Below are positions 1 to 7,656 of a stretch of DNA of 20,542 nucleotides, in pieces. Origin of the DNA: CAIOYC01 sp964243985 (GTDB taxonomy: Bacteria; Pseudomonadota; Alphaproteobacteria; Caulobacterales; Caulobacteraceae). The notes below the pieces were generated by a model that searched no databases, had not been told where the DNA came from, and saw only the letters and a list, made by a program, of their open reading frames with translations. Both the position numbers and the translations under genes were made by a program. Numbering within the stretch: position 1 is the stretch's first letter; each line of letters opens with the position of its first letter. Location: NCBI GenBank assembly GCA_964243985.1, contig CAXTHJ010000052.1, positions 1 to 20,542 of the forward strand. Direction: 5' to 3'.

Positions 1-44
1 GCGACGCGGCCGGCGAGGGGCGGCCGGCGGGCCCCCAACCCCGA

Positions 45-61
45 CCCCCCCCCCCCCCCCC
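45..61. repeat. 17-base poly-C tract
   Basis: Seventeen consecutive C residues sit in an extremely GC-rich stretch (about 1-80) in which I see no gene. A homopolymer of this length is rare in bacterial chromosomes. It may be a phase-variable tract, or its length may be a sequencing or assembly error. No open reading frame that I can support crosses it, so a contingency-locus role is not indicated. Confidence 0.9.
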
Positions 62-80
62 GCCGCCCCGCGGCGCGGGC

Positions 81-157
81 CCCTCCCTCTCGCCAGAGGG
101 GCGAGGGGTTTGGACTTGGCGGCCCTCTCCCCTCTGGGGAGAGGGTAGGGTGAGGGG
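81..157. repeat. Intergenic palindromic (REP-like) repeat pair
   Basis: Two GC-rich hairpins lie side by side downstream of the GFA-family gene. The second is a perfect 10-bp inverted repeat (CCCTCTCCCC at 123-132, GGGGAGAGGG at 136-145) with a 3-nt loop, followed by TAGGGTGAGGGG. The first (about 81-108) is an imperfect version with CCTCT and AGAGG arms. Elements with CCCTCTCCC / GGGAGAGGG arms and a TAGGGTGAGGGG tail resemble dispersed intergenic repeats known from many proteobacteria. They stand at the 3' end of the cluster, so they may stabilise or stop its mRNA. There is no T tract, so this is not a classical intrinsic terminator. Confidence 0.6.
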
Positions 158-174
158 AACCTGTGCGCGAACGC

Positions 175-624
175 TCATTCGCCACCGCCTTGGTTGGAGA
201 CGAACCCCTGCCCGTTCACCGGCGAGTCCGAATTGTCGCCGGTGCGGTGCTCCGGCAATCCATCGCAGAGCTTCAGCCATGGCATCTTCGACTCCACGCC
301 AAAATGCTCCACGAGTCCTGCGGAAAATGGATCGTCGCGGCTTCCGGTGGTGACCTCGATCCTGTCCTTATCGTCGTAGGCGAAGGTCAGCGGCGTGCCG
401 CAGGTGGGGCAGAAGCCGCGCTTGGCCACGTTGGAGGAGGCGTAATAGGTCGGCTCGCCCTTGGTCCATTCCAGGTCGGCCTTGTTCACCATGCTGAGGG
501 CGGCGAACACCCCGCCGGTCGCCTTCTGACACATGCGGCAGTGGCAGAAGGTGCTCTTGGGCTTGGCGCGCAGCGTATAGCGCACCGCACCGCACTGACA
601 TCCACCGGTGACGTGTTCGCTCAT
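175..624 (-). CDS. GFA/CENP-V family zinc-binding protein
   Basis: This encodes a 149-residue protein of the GFA (glutathione-dependent formaldehyde-activating enzyme-like, CENP-V) family. The family's zinc-binding cysteines are all present: GGCQCG (C9, C11), CHCRMC (C27, C29, C32) and FCPTCG (C72, C75). The length is normal for a single-domain member and no signal peptide is seen, so it is probably cytoplasmic. Most members have no proven substrate, so formaldehyde or glutathione chemistry should not be assumed. The start at 624 is chosen because its ATG overlaps the murC TGA (ATGA), a good GGAGG lies 7 nt upstream, and the glycine/cysteine motif follows at once. The 13-residue extension to 663 lies inside murC. 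It is probably co-translated with murC, an unusual partner for a cell wall ligase. Confidence 0.88.
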   Translation of the reverse strand: MSEHVTGGCQCGAVRYTLRAKPKSTFCHCRMCQKATGGVFAALSMVNKADLEWTKGEPTYYASSNVAKRGFCPTCGTPLTFAYDDKDRIEVTTGSRDDPFSAGLVEHFGVESKMPWLKLCDGLPEHRTGDNSDSPVNGQGFVSNQGGGE

Positions 625-2039
625 CCCAGCGCCTCCAGCTGTCCCGGCAAGGCATAGGCCCACTGGGTGATGTCGCCGGCGCCGAGACAGACGACCAGGT
701 CCCCCGGTTCGGCCTCCGCCTTGACGATCCCCGCCAGCTCCGCGGGGCTGACCAGCGCGGTCACCCGGCGGTGGCCGAAACGGCGGAGGCCCTCCACCAG
801 CGCGTCGCGGCTGGCGCCTTCGATCGGCTGTTCGCCCGCGGTATAGACGTCCGCCACGATCACCGCGTCGGCGTCGTTGAAGCAGCCGCAGAACTCGTCG
901 AACAGGTCGTGCAACCGGGTATAGCGGTGGGGCTGGACCACGGCGATCACCTTGCCGGTGGCGCCGTTCTGCACCTCACGCGCGGCTTTCAGCACGGCGG
1001 CGATCTCCACCGGGTGGTGCCCGTAGTCGTCCACAATCCGGACGCCGTTTGCGACGCCGGTGGTGGTGAAGCGCCGCTTGACCCCGCCGAAGTTCTGCAG
1101 CCCGGAGCGGATCGCCTCCGCGGAGACGCTGAGCTCCCGCGCCACGGCGATGGCGGCCAGCGAATTCAGCACGTTGTGCCGCCCCGTCATCGGCAGGCGC
1201 AGCTGCTCATACACCAGCGGCTCGCCGTCTCGCACCATGATGGTCACGTCGAAGCAGGCGCCGTCCGGCCCCATCTCGATATTGGCGGCGCGCACCTCCG
1301 CCAGCGGCGTGGTTCCGTAGGTGACCAGGCGCCGGTTCTCCACCCGCGCGGCCATCGCCTGCACCTCCGGGTGATCCAGGCACACGGCTGCGAAGCCATA
1401 GAAGGGGATGTTCTCCACGAAATCACAGAACGCCTTCTTCACCGCATCGAAATCGCCGTAGTGATCCAGATGCTCTGGGTCGATGTTGGTGACCACCGCG
1501 ACGGTGGATTTCAGGCGGAGGAAGGTGCCGTCGCTCTCGTCGGCTTCCACCACCATCCAGTCGCCGCCCCCCACCTTGGCGTTGGTGCCATAGGCGTTGA
1601 TGATGCCGCCGTTGACCACCGTCGGGTCCAGGCCACCGGCGTCCAGCAGCGCCGCGATCATTGAGGTGGTGGTGGTCTTGCCGTGGGTGCCGCCGACGGC
1701 GATGGAGAAGCCCAGCCGCAACAGCTCGGCCAGCATCTCCGCCCGGCGCACCAGGGGGATGCGGCGCTCGCGGGCGGCGGCGTATTCGGGATTGTCGGGT
1801 TTGACGGCGGTGGAGAAGACCACGGCGGAGGCGCCGTCGATGTGGGCGGCGTCGTGGCCGATGTGGATCTTCGCGCCCAGCTGCTCCAGCCGTTCGGTGT
1901 TGGCGCTGGCCTTGGCGTCCGAGCCCTGCACTTTATAACCGATGCGCAGCATGATCTCGGCGATGCCGCTCATGCCGATGCCGCCGATGCCGACGAAGTG
2001 CACCGGGCCGATGTCGAAGGGGGTGGGACGCAGGTTCAT
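621..2039 (-). CDS. murC: UDP-N-acetylmuramate--L-alanine ligase MurC
   Basis: MurC is the cytoplasmic ATP-dependent ligase that adds L-alanine to UDP-MurNAc, the first step of stem peptide synthesis. The 472-residue product has the N-terminal UDP-binding loop GIGGIGMSG (17-25), the ATP P-loop GGTHGKTTT (116-124), then VEADESDGTF, NIDPEHLDHYG and the C-terminal DDYGHHPVEI and QPHRYTR motifs. The length is typical. The start at 2039 lies 22 nt after the murG stop and just before the nucleotide-binding loop. A longer reading to 2108 would run into murG. The Shine-Dalgarno sequence is weak. The stop overlaps the start of the GFA-family gene by 4 nt. In many proteobacteria murB follows murC; here it does not. 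Confidence 0.96.
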   Translation of the reverse strand: MNLRPTPFDIGPVHFVGIGGIGMSGIAEIMLRIGYKVQGSDAKASANTERLEQLGAKIHIGHDAAHIDGASAVVFSTAVKPDNPEYAAARERRIPLVRRAEMLAELLRLGFSIAVGGTHGKTTTTSMIAALLDAGGLDPTVVNGGIINAYGTNAKVGGGDWMVVEADESDGTFLRLKSTVAVVTNIDPEHLDHYGDFDAVKKAFCDFVENIPFYGFAAVCLDHPEVQAMAARVENRRLVTYGTTPLAEVRAANIEMGPDGACFDVTIMVRDGEPLVYEQLRLPMTGRHNVLNSLAAIAVARELSVSAEAIRSGLQNFGGVKRRFTTTGVANGVRIVDDYGHHPVEIAAVLKAAREVQNGATGKVIAVVQPHRYTRLHDLFDEFCGCFNDADAVIVADVYTAGEQPIEGASRDALVEGLRRFGHRRVTALVSPAELAGIVKAEAEPGDLVVCLGAGDITQWAYALPGQLEALG

Positions 2040-2061
2040 CCCGCTTTGTACCGCGCAGGGA

Positions 2062-3168
2062 TCAGGCCGCAACCCGCTCCACGAGATCGGCGAGCCGTTC
2101 CGCCGCATCCGGCTGCGCCACAGACCGCGCAGCTTCAGCGGCCTTGGTCAAGGCCTCGGGGTCAGAAGTGAAAGCCAGGATCGCCGCCGCCAGCCGCTCG
2201 GGCGTCAGCTGCTTTTCCGGGATGGCTTCGCCGGCGGCGACATCGGTGAGGAGCTTGGCGTTCAGGCGTTGGTGATCGTCCATGGCGATGGCGAGCGGCA
2301 CGAGGATCGAGCCCCGCCCCACCACCGCCAACTCCGAAACGGTGGAGGCGCCGGCCCGCCCGATCACCAGGTGCGAGCGCGCCAGCCGCCCGGCCATGTC
2401 GCGGAAGAAGGGCGAGAGCTCGCACTCCACCAGGGCGTTGCCGTAGATGCGGCGGGCGTTCTCCATGGAGTCCGGCCGGGTCTGCTGGGTGACGTGGAGG
2501 CGGTAGCGCAGGTCCTCCGGCAACTGGGCGATGGCGGCCGGCGTGCACTCGGACAGGAGCCGCGCGCCCTGACTGCCGCCGGTGACAAGGATGCGGATGG
2601 GTCCGATCCCCGGCTTCGGAAACGACTGGTCATAGAGCGCACGGATTTCCGGTCGGATCGGGTTTCCCACCACATGGACTTTGGCCTTTACTCTTACCGA
2701 CGCGCGCTCCAGGGTTGGGAAGGCGCAGGCGACGGCGCTGGCCCGGCCGGCGAGGAAGCGGTTCACCCGGCCCAGCACCGCGTTCTGCTCATGGATCACG
2801 GTGGCAATCTTGGCGCCAGGCGCGGCGAGCAGCGCCGGCAGGGACGGATAGCCGCCGAAACCCACCACCACCGACGGTCGCAGCCGCTTGAACGCCGTCC
2901 TCGCTTGGGAAACCCCTGCAGCGATTCTCAGCCCGCCCCGGATCATGCCGATCGGATCGCCGGTGCGGAAGGTGGCGGCGTTCAGAGCCAGCCGCTCCTC
3001 CGCCGGGAAATGCTCGGCGTAGGCCGCTCCACGCGCATCGGTGGCGAGCACGATGCGCCAGCCGCGCTCGCTCAGCACCCGCGCCAGCGCCTCGGCGGGG
3101 AACAGATGTCCGCCCGTGCCGCCCGCCGCCACCACGGCGACCTTGCCGGAATTCGTCGTCAAGCTCAT
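2062..3168 (-). CDS. murG: Lipid II synthase MurG (GlcNAc transferase)
   Basis: MurG transfers GlcNAc from UDP-GlcNAc to lipid I at the inner face of the cytoplasmic membrane and so makes lipid II. The 368-residue protein has the N-terminal GGTGGH loop (16-21), a VGFGGYPSLP segment, an HEQNAVLGRVNR segment and the C-terminal signature RAGASTVSELA followed by ILVPLAIAMDDHQ, all typical of GT28 MurG. The ATG at 3168 is preferred over a TTG at 3177. AGGGA stands 9 nt before the ATG but directly abuts the TTG. The gene follows ftsW by 25 nt and precedes murC by 22 nt in the same transcription direction. Confidence 0.96.
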   Translation of the reverse strand: MSLTTNSGKVAVVAAGGTGGHLFPAEALARVLSERGWRIVLATDARGAAYAEHFPAEERLALNAATFRTGDPIGMIRGGLRIAAGVSQARTAFKRLRPSVVVGFGGYPSLPALLAAPGAKIATVIHEQNAVLGRVNRFLAGRASAVACAFPTLERASVRVKAKVHVVGNPIRPEIRALYDQSFPKPGIGPIRILVTGGSQGARLLSECTPAAIAQLPEDLRYRLHVTQQTRPDSMENARRIYGNALVECELSPFFRDMAGRLARSHLVIGRAGASTVSELAVVGRGSILVPLAIAMDDHQRLNAKLLTDVAAGEAIPEKQLTPERLAAAILAFTSDPEALTKAAEAARSVAQPDAAERLADLVERVAA

Positions 3169-3193
3169 GCGCGCCAATCCCTGGGCGCGCCTT

Positions 3194-4390
3194 TTACGCG
3201 AAAGCGCCCGCCGCGTAAGGGCTCTCGTCCTGCGACGTGTAGTTTCCCGGCCGCTTGCGCGTCAGCGCCAAGGCCATGCCCAGCGTCAGCCCCATCGCCA
3301 GCATCGACGACCCGCCGTAGGAGATAAAGGGCAGCGTCATGCCCTTGGTCGGGATCATGTTCAGGTTCACCGCCACGTTGATGAAGACCTGCTGGCCGAG
3401 CAGCACGAACAGGCCCGCCGCCGCGATCTGCTCGAACATGTCGTTCAGCTTCATGGCCTTATAGAGCCCACGCACCACCAGCACGGCGAAGAGGGAGATG
3501 AGCATCAGGGAGAAGACGAGGCCGTACTCCTCCGCCGCTACCGAATAGATGAAGTCGGTCTGCAAATCCGGAACGTGGCGCTTCATCACGCCTTCGCCGG
3601 GGCCGGTGCCGAAGAGGTGGCCGGCGGCGATGGCTTCGGCCGCCTTGTCCACCTGGCGTCCGTCCGCCTTGTCCGGGGTCAGGAACTTGTGCATCCGAGA
3701 GGAGACGTGGCTGAAGGTGAAGTAGACGCCGACGAAGCCGGTCAGCGCCGTCCCCGCCAACCCGATCACCCACTTCAGCGGTACGCCGGCGACGAAGAAG
3801 GCCGCGCCGAACGCTACGGTGATCAAGACCGTCTGGCCCACGTCCGGCTGCATCAACAGCAGCACCACCGCCAGGCCGTAGAGCCCGAAGGCGATCGAGA
3901 CGCCCGGCACCCCCTCCCCCTTCTGCCCTTCGGCGAACATCCAGGCGGCGAGGCAGATCAGGGCCGGCTTCATGAACTCGGACGGCTGCAGCGAGAAACC
4001 GGCGAACGAGAGCCAGCGATCCGCGCCCTTGGCCGCGTGCCCCATGAACGGCAACGCCATCATGATCAGGATGGAGACGGCATAGACCCCGAACGCCAGA
4101 CGCCGGATGCCTCGTGGCGAGAGAGTCGAAACCGAGATCAGGATGCCGGCCCCCAGCGCCCCGAACAGGCATTGGCGCACGGCGAAATGGAACGGATCAT
4201 GGATGCCGATCCGCGCCGCCGCCGCCGGGCTCGACGCGAACGACAGCATGACGCCTAGCCCGATCAGCACCGCGACGATGCCGAGGAGGATATGATCCGT
4301 CGTCCACCACCAAACGCCAAGCCGCGACCGATTGGTGCGGGCGAAGGGATGGTTCTGGCGGTCTGCGGTGCGGGACGGTTCGCGGGACAT
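3194..4390 (-). CDS. ftsW: Septal peptidoglycan polymerase FtsW (SEDS family)
   Basis: FtsW is the SEDS-family glycosyltransferase that polymerises lipid II at the division site together with FtsI. The 398-residue polytopic membrane protein shows SEDS signatures: KGADRWL (121-127), LQPSE (134-138), a periplasmic DLQTDFIYSVAAEEYG stretch and the C-terminal FISYGGSS (355-362). The N-terminus is cytoplasmic with a TRP-rich WWWTTD before helix 1. The ATG at 4390 has no clear Shine-Dalgarno sequence. Elsewhere in the cluster spacing is tight, but here 724 nt separate the murD stop from ftsW, because an antisense toxin-antitoxin module lies between. ftsW expression must therefore cross that module or use a promoter inside it. 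Confidence 0.95.
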   Translation of the reverse strand: MSREPSRTADRQNHPFARTNRSRLGVWWWTTDHILLGIVAVLIGLGVMLSFASSPAAAARIGIHDPFHFAVRQCLFGALGAGILISVSTLSPRGIRRLAFGVYAVSILIMMALPFMGHAAKGADRWLSFAGFSLQPSEFMKPALICLAAWMFAEGQKGEGVPGVSIAFGLYGLAVVLLLMQPDVGQTVLITVAFGAAFFVAGVPLKWVIGLAGTALTGFVGVYFTFSHVSSRMHKFLTPDKADGRQVDKAAEAIAAGHLFGTGPGEGVMKRHVPDLQTDFIYSVAAEEYGLVFSLMLISLFAVLVVRGLYKAMKLNDMFEQIAAAGLFVLLGQQVFINVAVNLNMIPTKGMTLPFISYGGSSMLAMGLTLGMALALTRKRPGNYTSQDESPYAAGAFA

Positions 4391-4496
4391 GGACAGTGAA
4401 CGAACTCGCGGGCTGCGGTGGCACAGGCGCTATGCGGCGAGGGCAAGGTGGCGGGTTATGGTTAGCGGAGGGTGAATGTCGTCTGGTTGCTCGATG

Positions 4497-4517
4497 CTTT
4501 AAGTATGATAAAGTATG
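4497..4517 (+). promoter_or_regulatory. Candidate parD promoter/operator
   Basis: This AT-rich patch stands out from its GC-rich surroundings 14 nt before the parD start. It holds a -10-like TATGAT (4504-4509), a direct repeat AAGTATG (4501-4507 and 4511-4517, 10 bp apart, one helical turn), and an inverted repeat CTTTA (4497-4501) / TAAAG (4509-4513). Ribbon-helix-helix antitoxins usually repress their own promoter by binding such short repeats, so this is the likely autoregulatory site. The -35 element is unclear (TTGCTC at 4487 is one candidate). The assignment is inferred from layout. Confidence 0.5.
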
Positions 4518-4530
4518 CGCTGGAGGCCTT

Positions 4531-4818
4531 ATGTCCAACATCGAACGCATGACCATCACCATGCCCACTGAAATGGTCGCCGCCGTCAAAGGCGCGGTCG
4601 AGGGTGGTGACTACGCGTCCACGAGTGAGGTTGTGCGGGAAGCGCTGAGAGACTGGCGTGCCAAGCGGGCCCTCCAACTTCAGGAATTGACGGCGCTAAA
4701 GCGCGACATCGACAAGGGTTTGGCCGACGTGGCTGCCGGGAGGGTCAAGGACTTCGATACAGCGCGGATCATCGAGCGAGGGAGGACGCTATTAGCCGCC
4801 CGCTCGCGCTCCGCTTAA
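4531..4818 (+). CDS. ParD/CopG-type ribbon-helix-helix antitoxin
   Basis: This encodes a 95-residue type II antitoxin of the ParD family. The N-terminal MTITMP strand followed by STSEVVREALRDW is the ribbon-helix-helix DNA-binding fold. The charged C-terminal part (KRDIDKGLADVAAGRVKDFDTARIIERG) is the usual toxin-wrapping segment. The start at 4531 has GGAGG 4 nt upstream; a longer reading from 4396 has no such support and crosses the promoter. The gene runs against the surrounding dcw genes. Its reading frame overlaps the start of the following toxin frame, as in other parDE operons. Because that toxin looks inactivated, the antitoxin may now act only as an autorepressor or cross-neutralise other toxins. 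Confidence 0.88.
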   Translation: MSNIERMTITMPTEMVAAVKGAVEGGDYASTSEVVREALRDWRAKRALQLQELTALKRDIDKGLADVAAGRVKDFDTARIIERGRTLLAARSRSA

Positions 4819-5108
4819 CTGAGCAAGCCGAGGCCGACCTAACTGAAATCTGGGTCTATCTCGCTGTCTAGGCGTCGGAGCAAACAGCCACACGACTGAT
4901 CGATGAGGTCGAAAGAAAATTCGACCGGCTGCTGGAATTTCCTGAGTCCGGCGCGCCTCGTAATCAGTTGGCGCCGGGTTTGAGGGCGATCTTTCATGCG
5001 CCCTACATTGTCTATTATTTGTCGAACAACGAAGCACTGACGATTTTAAGAGTTCTGCATGGCGCACAGGACGTAGCCGCCATGGCTGAGCGGGGCGAAC
5101 TCTTGTGA
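4791..5108 (+). pseudogene. ParE/RelE-type toxin, inactivated
   Basis: Directly after the antitoxin, the frame ISRPLALRLTEQAEADLTEIWVYLAV-stop-ASEQTATRLIDEVE continues to RAIFHAPYIVYYL and ILRVLHGAQD, a full-length (about 105 codon) ParE/RelE-superfamily toxin. Two lesions are visible. The codon where ATG is expected is ATT (4791), although GGGAGGA stands 4 nt before it. Codon 27 is TAG (4869-4871). There is no frameshift and no in-frame ATG before codon 98, so re-initiation is unlikely. Base use is more AT-rich than in the flanking mur/fts genes, suggesting acquisition by transfer. A sequencing error could explain one lesion but hardly both. The stop lies 6 nt from the convergent murD stop. 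Confidence 0.82.
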
Positions 5109-5114
5109 TCGAGC

Positions 5115-6530
5115 CTAGGCCGACGCCTTAACCCCCAAGCCCGCCACCGCCGCCCGGAACGCATCGCCCCGCACCTCGAAGTCGGGGAACTGGTCGAAGG
5201 AGGCGCAGGCGGGGGAGAGGAGGATGACGGCGTCTTCGCCCGTCCCTGAACTTGAGGCCGCCGCATCGCGGAAGGCCATTTCGGTGGCGCTCGCAAGGTC
5301 GCCGGCAATAACGGCGGGGGCGTGGCCATCGAGCGTCTTGGCGAAGTCGCTCGCCGCTTCGCCGATCAGGTAGGCCTTCTCGATCCTCCGGAAGAGGTCC
5401 TTCAGGTCGTCGATGCCGCCGGCCTTCGGCACGCCGCCGGCGATCCAGTAGAATTTGGGGATGGCGCTCATGGCTTGGCGGGCGGCGTCGGCGTTGGTGG
5501 CCTTGCTGTCGTTGACGAACCGCACCCGGCCGATGGGCGGCAAGTTCTCCATCCGGTGGGCGAGACCGGGGAAGGTCATCAGCCCCCGCGCCGCATCGGT
5601 GGGCGTGACGCCGATAGCCACGGCGGCGGCGTAGGCGGCCGCCGCGTTCTGCCAGTTGTGGCGGCCGGGCAAGGACTTGGCGCGGGCGAGGTCGGCCACC
5701 TCCACCGACCGCTCGCCGGTGGCGTCGTAGAGCATGCCCGACAGCGCATAGACCCCCCGCCCGATGGCGCGCCGGGCTGAAATGGGGCGGATGGTGCGGC
5801 GGTTTGCGGCGGTGATCTCGGTGCAGATCTGCTGGCCCCAGTCGTCGTCGACGCCGATGATGGCGGTGTCGCCCTTGGTCTGATTGAGGAACACCCGGCG
5901 CTTGGCGGCCACGTAGCCCTCCATGCCGCCGTGCCGGTCGAGGTGGTCTGGCGAGATGTTGAGCAGGACCGCCGCATCGGCCTTCAGGCTGGAGGTGAGG
6001 TCCAGCTGATAGGAGGACAGCTCCAGCACATAGACCGCACCGCCGTGCATCTCCTCCAGGCCCAGCACGCCAAGGCCGATGTTGCCCCCCACCTGGGCGT
6101 CCTTGCCCGCGCTCCGCACGATATGGCCGAGGAGGGCGGTGGTGGTGGACTTGCCGTTGGTGCCGGTGATGGCGGCGATCTTGGGCCGCCGCCCCTCGGC
6201 GCAGGCGTTGGCGGTGCGGGCGAACAGCTCCACGTCGCCGAGGATCTCCACATTGTCGGCCTTGGCCCGCTCCACCGTCCAGTGCGGCTTGGGGTGGGTC
6301 AACGGCACGCCCGGCGAGAGCATCAGGGCGTCGAAATCCATCCAGTCGGCGGCGGCGAGGTCCACCACCGGCAGGCCGAGCTTCATGGCCGCATCCCGCG
6401 CCTCCGGCTTCTCGTCCCACAACGCCACCTCCGCCCCGCCGGCGATCAGCGCGCGCGCGGCCGTCAGCCCTGTGCGGGCGAGGCCGAAGATGGCGACGCG
6501 CTTGCCGGAGAAGCCGCGGATGGTGATCAC
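5115..6530 (-). CDS. murD: UDP-MurNAc-L-Ala--D-glutamate ligase MurD
   Basis: MurD adds D-glutamate to UDP-MurNAc-L-alanine in the cytoplasm. The 471-residue protein has the N-terminal GLARTG loop (16-21) for UDP-MurNAc, the P-loop GTNGKST (123-129), NISPDHLDRH (191-200) and a C-terminal NDSKATNADAA, all standard for Mur ligases. The start is GTG at 6530, 16 nt after the mraY stop; a GGGGAGGG tract lies about 9 nt upstream. In the usual gene order ftsW follows directly; here the convergent toxin-antitoxin module comes first. Confidence 0.95.
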   Translation of the reverse strand: MITIRGFSGKRVAIFGLARTGLTAARALIAGGAEVALWDEKPEARDAAMKLGLPVVDLAAADWMDFDALMLSPGVPLTHPKPHWTVERAKADNVEILGDVELFARTANACAEGRRPKIAAITGTNGKSTTTALLGHIVRSAGKDAQVGGNIGLGVLGLEEMHGGAVYVLELSSYQLDLTSSLKADAAVLLNISPDHLDRHGGMEGYVAAKRRVFLNQTKGDTAIIGVDDDWGQQICTEITAANRRTIRPISARRAIGRGVYALSGMLYDATGERSVEVADLARAKSLPGRHNWQNAAAAYAAAVAIGVTPTDAARGLMTFPGLAHRMENLPPIGRVRFVNDSKATNADAARQAMSAIPKFYWIAGGVPKAGGIDDLKDLFRRIEKAYLIGEAASDFAKTLDGHAPAVIAGDLASATEMAFRDAAASSSGTGEDAVILLSPACASFDQFPDFEVRGDAFRAAVAGLGVKASA

Positions 6531-6546
6531 TGCGCGCCGCCCTCCC

Positions 6547-7656
6547 CTACCGCAGCTTCAAGGTGGCGAGGCCGATCAGGGCCAGGACGAAGGAGATGAT
6601 CCAGAACCGGATCACCACCGTCGGCTCTTTCCAGCCCAGACGCTCGAAGTGGTGGTGGATGGGCGCCATCTTGAAGACGCGCTTGCCGGTGGTTTTGAAC
6701 GAGACCACCTGCACGATCACCGAGACGGTCTCCAAGACGAACAGGCCGCCGATGATGCCGAGCACGATCTCATGTTTGGTGGCCACCGCGATGGTGCCAA
6801 GGGCGCCGCCCAGCGCCAGGGAGCCGGTATCGCCCATGAAGATCTTGGCGGGCGGGGCGTTGAACCACAAAAAGCCCATCCCCGCCCCGATCAGGGCGCC
6901 GCAGAAGATGGCGATCTCTCCTGTGCCGGGGATGAAGTGCACCTGCAGGTAATCAGCGAACTTCACGTTGCCGATCAGGTAGGCGATCAGGCCAAACGCC
7001 CCCGCCGCGATCATCACCGGCGCGATGGCGAGGCCGTCTAGCCCATCGGTGAGGTTCACGGCGTTGGAGAAGCCGCCGATCACGATCATGCCGAACACGA
7101 TGTAGAACCAGCCAAGGTGCAGAAGCGCCTCCTTGAACAAGGGAAACGCCACCGAGCTTTGCAGGCCCGCGTCCACCGGCCGGTAGGTGGAGATCATGAC
7201 GAGGTAGGTGGCGAGCCCCGCCACGCCGAACTGGATGCCCATCTTCATCCAGCCCGACACGCCGGCGGTGGTCTGCTTGGTGACCTTGGCGTAGTCGTCC
7301 AAAAAGCCCAGCACGCCGAACGCAGCCGTCACCATCAGGACGATCCAGACAAAGGGGTTGGTCAGGTCGGCCCAGATCAGGGTGCCGACGATCAGCCCCG
7401 CCAGGATCATGAAGCCGCCCATGGTCGGGGTGCCGGCCTTTTCGATGATGTGGCGCTCGATGCCGTCGCTGCGGATCGGCTGGCCGCGGCCCTGCTTCTT
7501 CCGCATCCAGTCGATGAAGCGGTTGCCCATCAGGCCCACCACCGCCTGACCGGTGAAGAGCGCCGCGCCGGTGCGGAAGGTGAGGTAGCGCAGCAGGTTG
7601 AAGATCGGGATGTGGTGCCCGTGCGTCTCGAACGCATGGAAGATCAGAAACAGCAT
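6547..7656 (-). CDS. mraY: Phospho-MurNAc-pentapeptide transferase MraY
   Basis: MraY is the integral membrane enzyme that moves phospho-MurNAc-pentapeptide from UDP to undecaprenyl phosphate, making lipid I. The 369-residue protein carries the family motifs: GTPTMGG (75-81), FLDDY with the catalytic Asp pair (120-121), NLTDGLDGLA (201-210), FMGDTGSLALGG (273-284) and the HHH motif in PIHHHFE (334-336). About ten hydrophobic segments are seen. Its ATG shares one base with the murF TGA (TGATG), so the two are probably translationally coupled. Confidence 0.97.
   Translation of the reverse strand: MLFLIFHAFETHGHHIPIFNLLRYLTFRTGAALFTGQAVVGLMGNRFIDWMRKKQGRGQPIRSDGIERHIIEKAGTPTMGGFMILAGLIVGTLIWADLTNPFVWIVLMVTAAFGVLGFLDDYAKVTKQTTAGVSGWMKMGIQFGVAGLATYLVMISTYRPVDAGLQSSVAFPLFKEALLHLGWFYIVFGMIVIGGFSNAVNLTDGLDGLAIAPVMIAAGAFGLIAYLIGNVKFADYLQVHFIPGTGEIAIFCGALIGAGMGFLWFNAPPAKIFMGDTGSLALGGALGTIAVATKHEIVLGIIGGLFVLETVSVIVQVVSFKTTGKRVFKMAPIHHHFERLGWKEPTVVIRFWIISFVLALIGLATLKLR

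Noticed and set aside
1942..3327. Long plus-strand ORF opposite murG/murC (461 codons)
   Set aside because: It is antisense to two well-supported Mur genes, has low-complexity Arg/His/Gly-rich sequence typical of high-GC shadows, and no family motif.
4396..4530. N-terminal extension of the antitoxin to 4396
   Set aside because: It would cross the probable promoter and has no ribosome binding site; GGAGG precedes the ATG at 4531.
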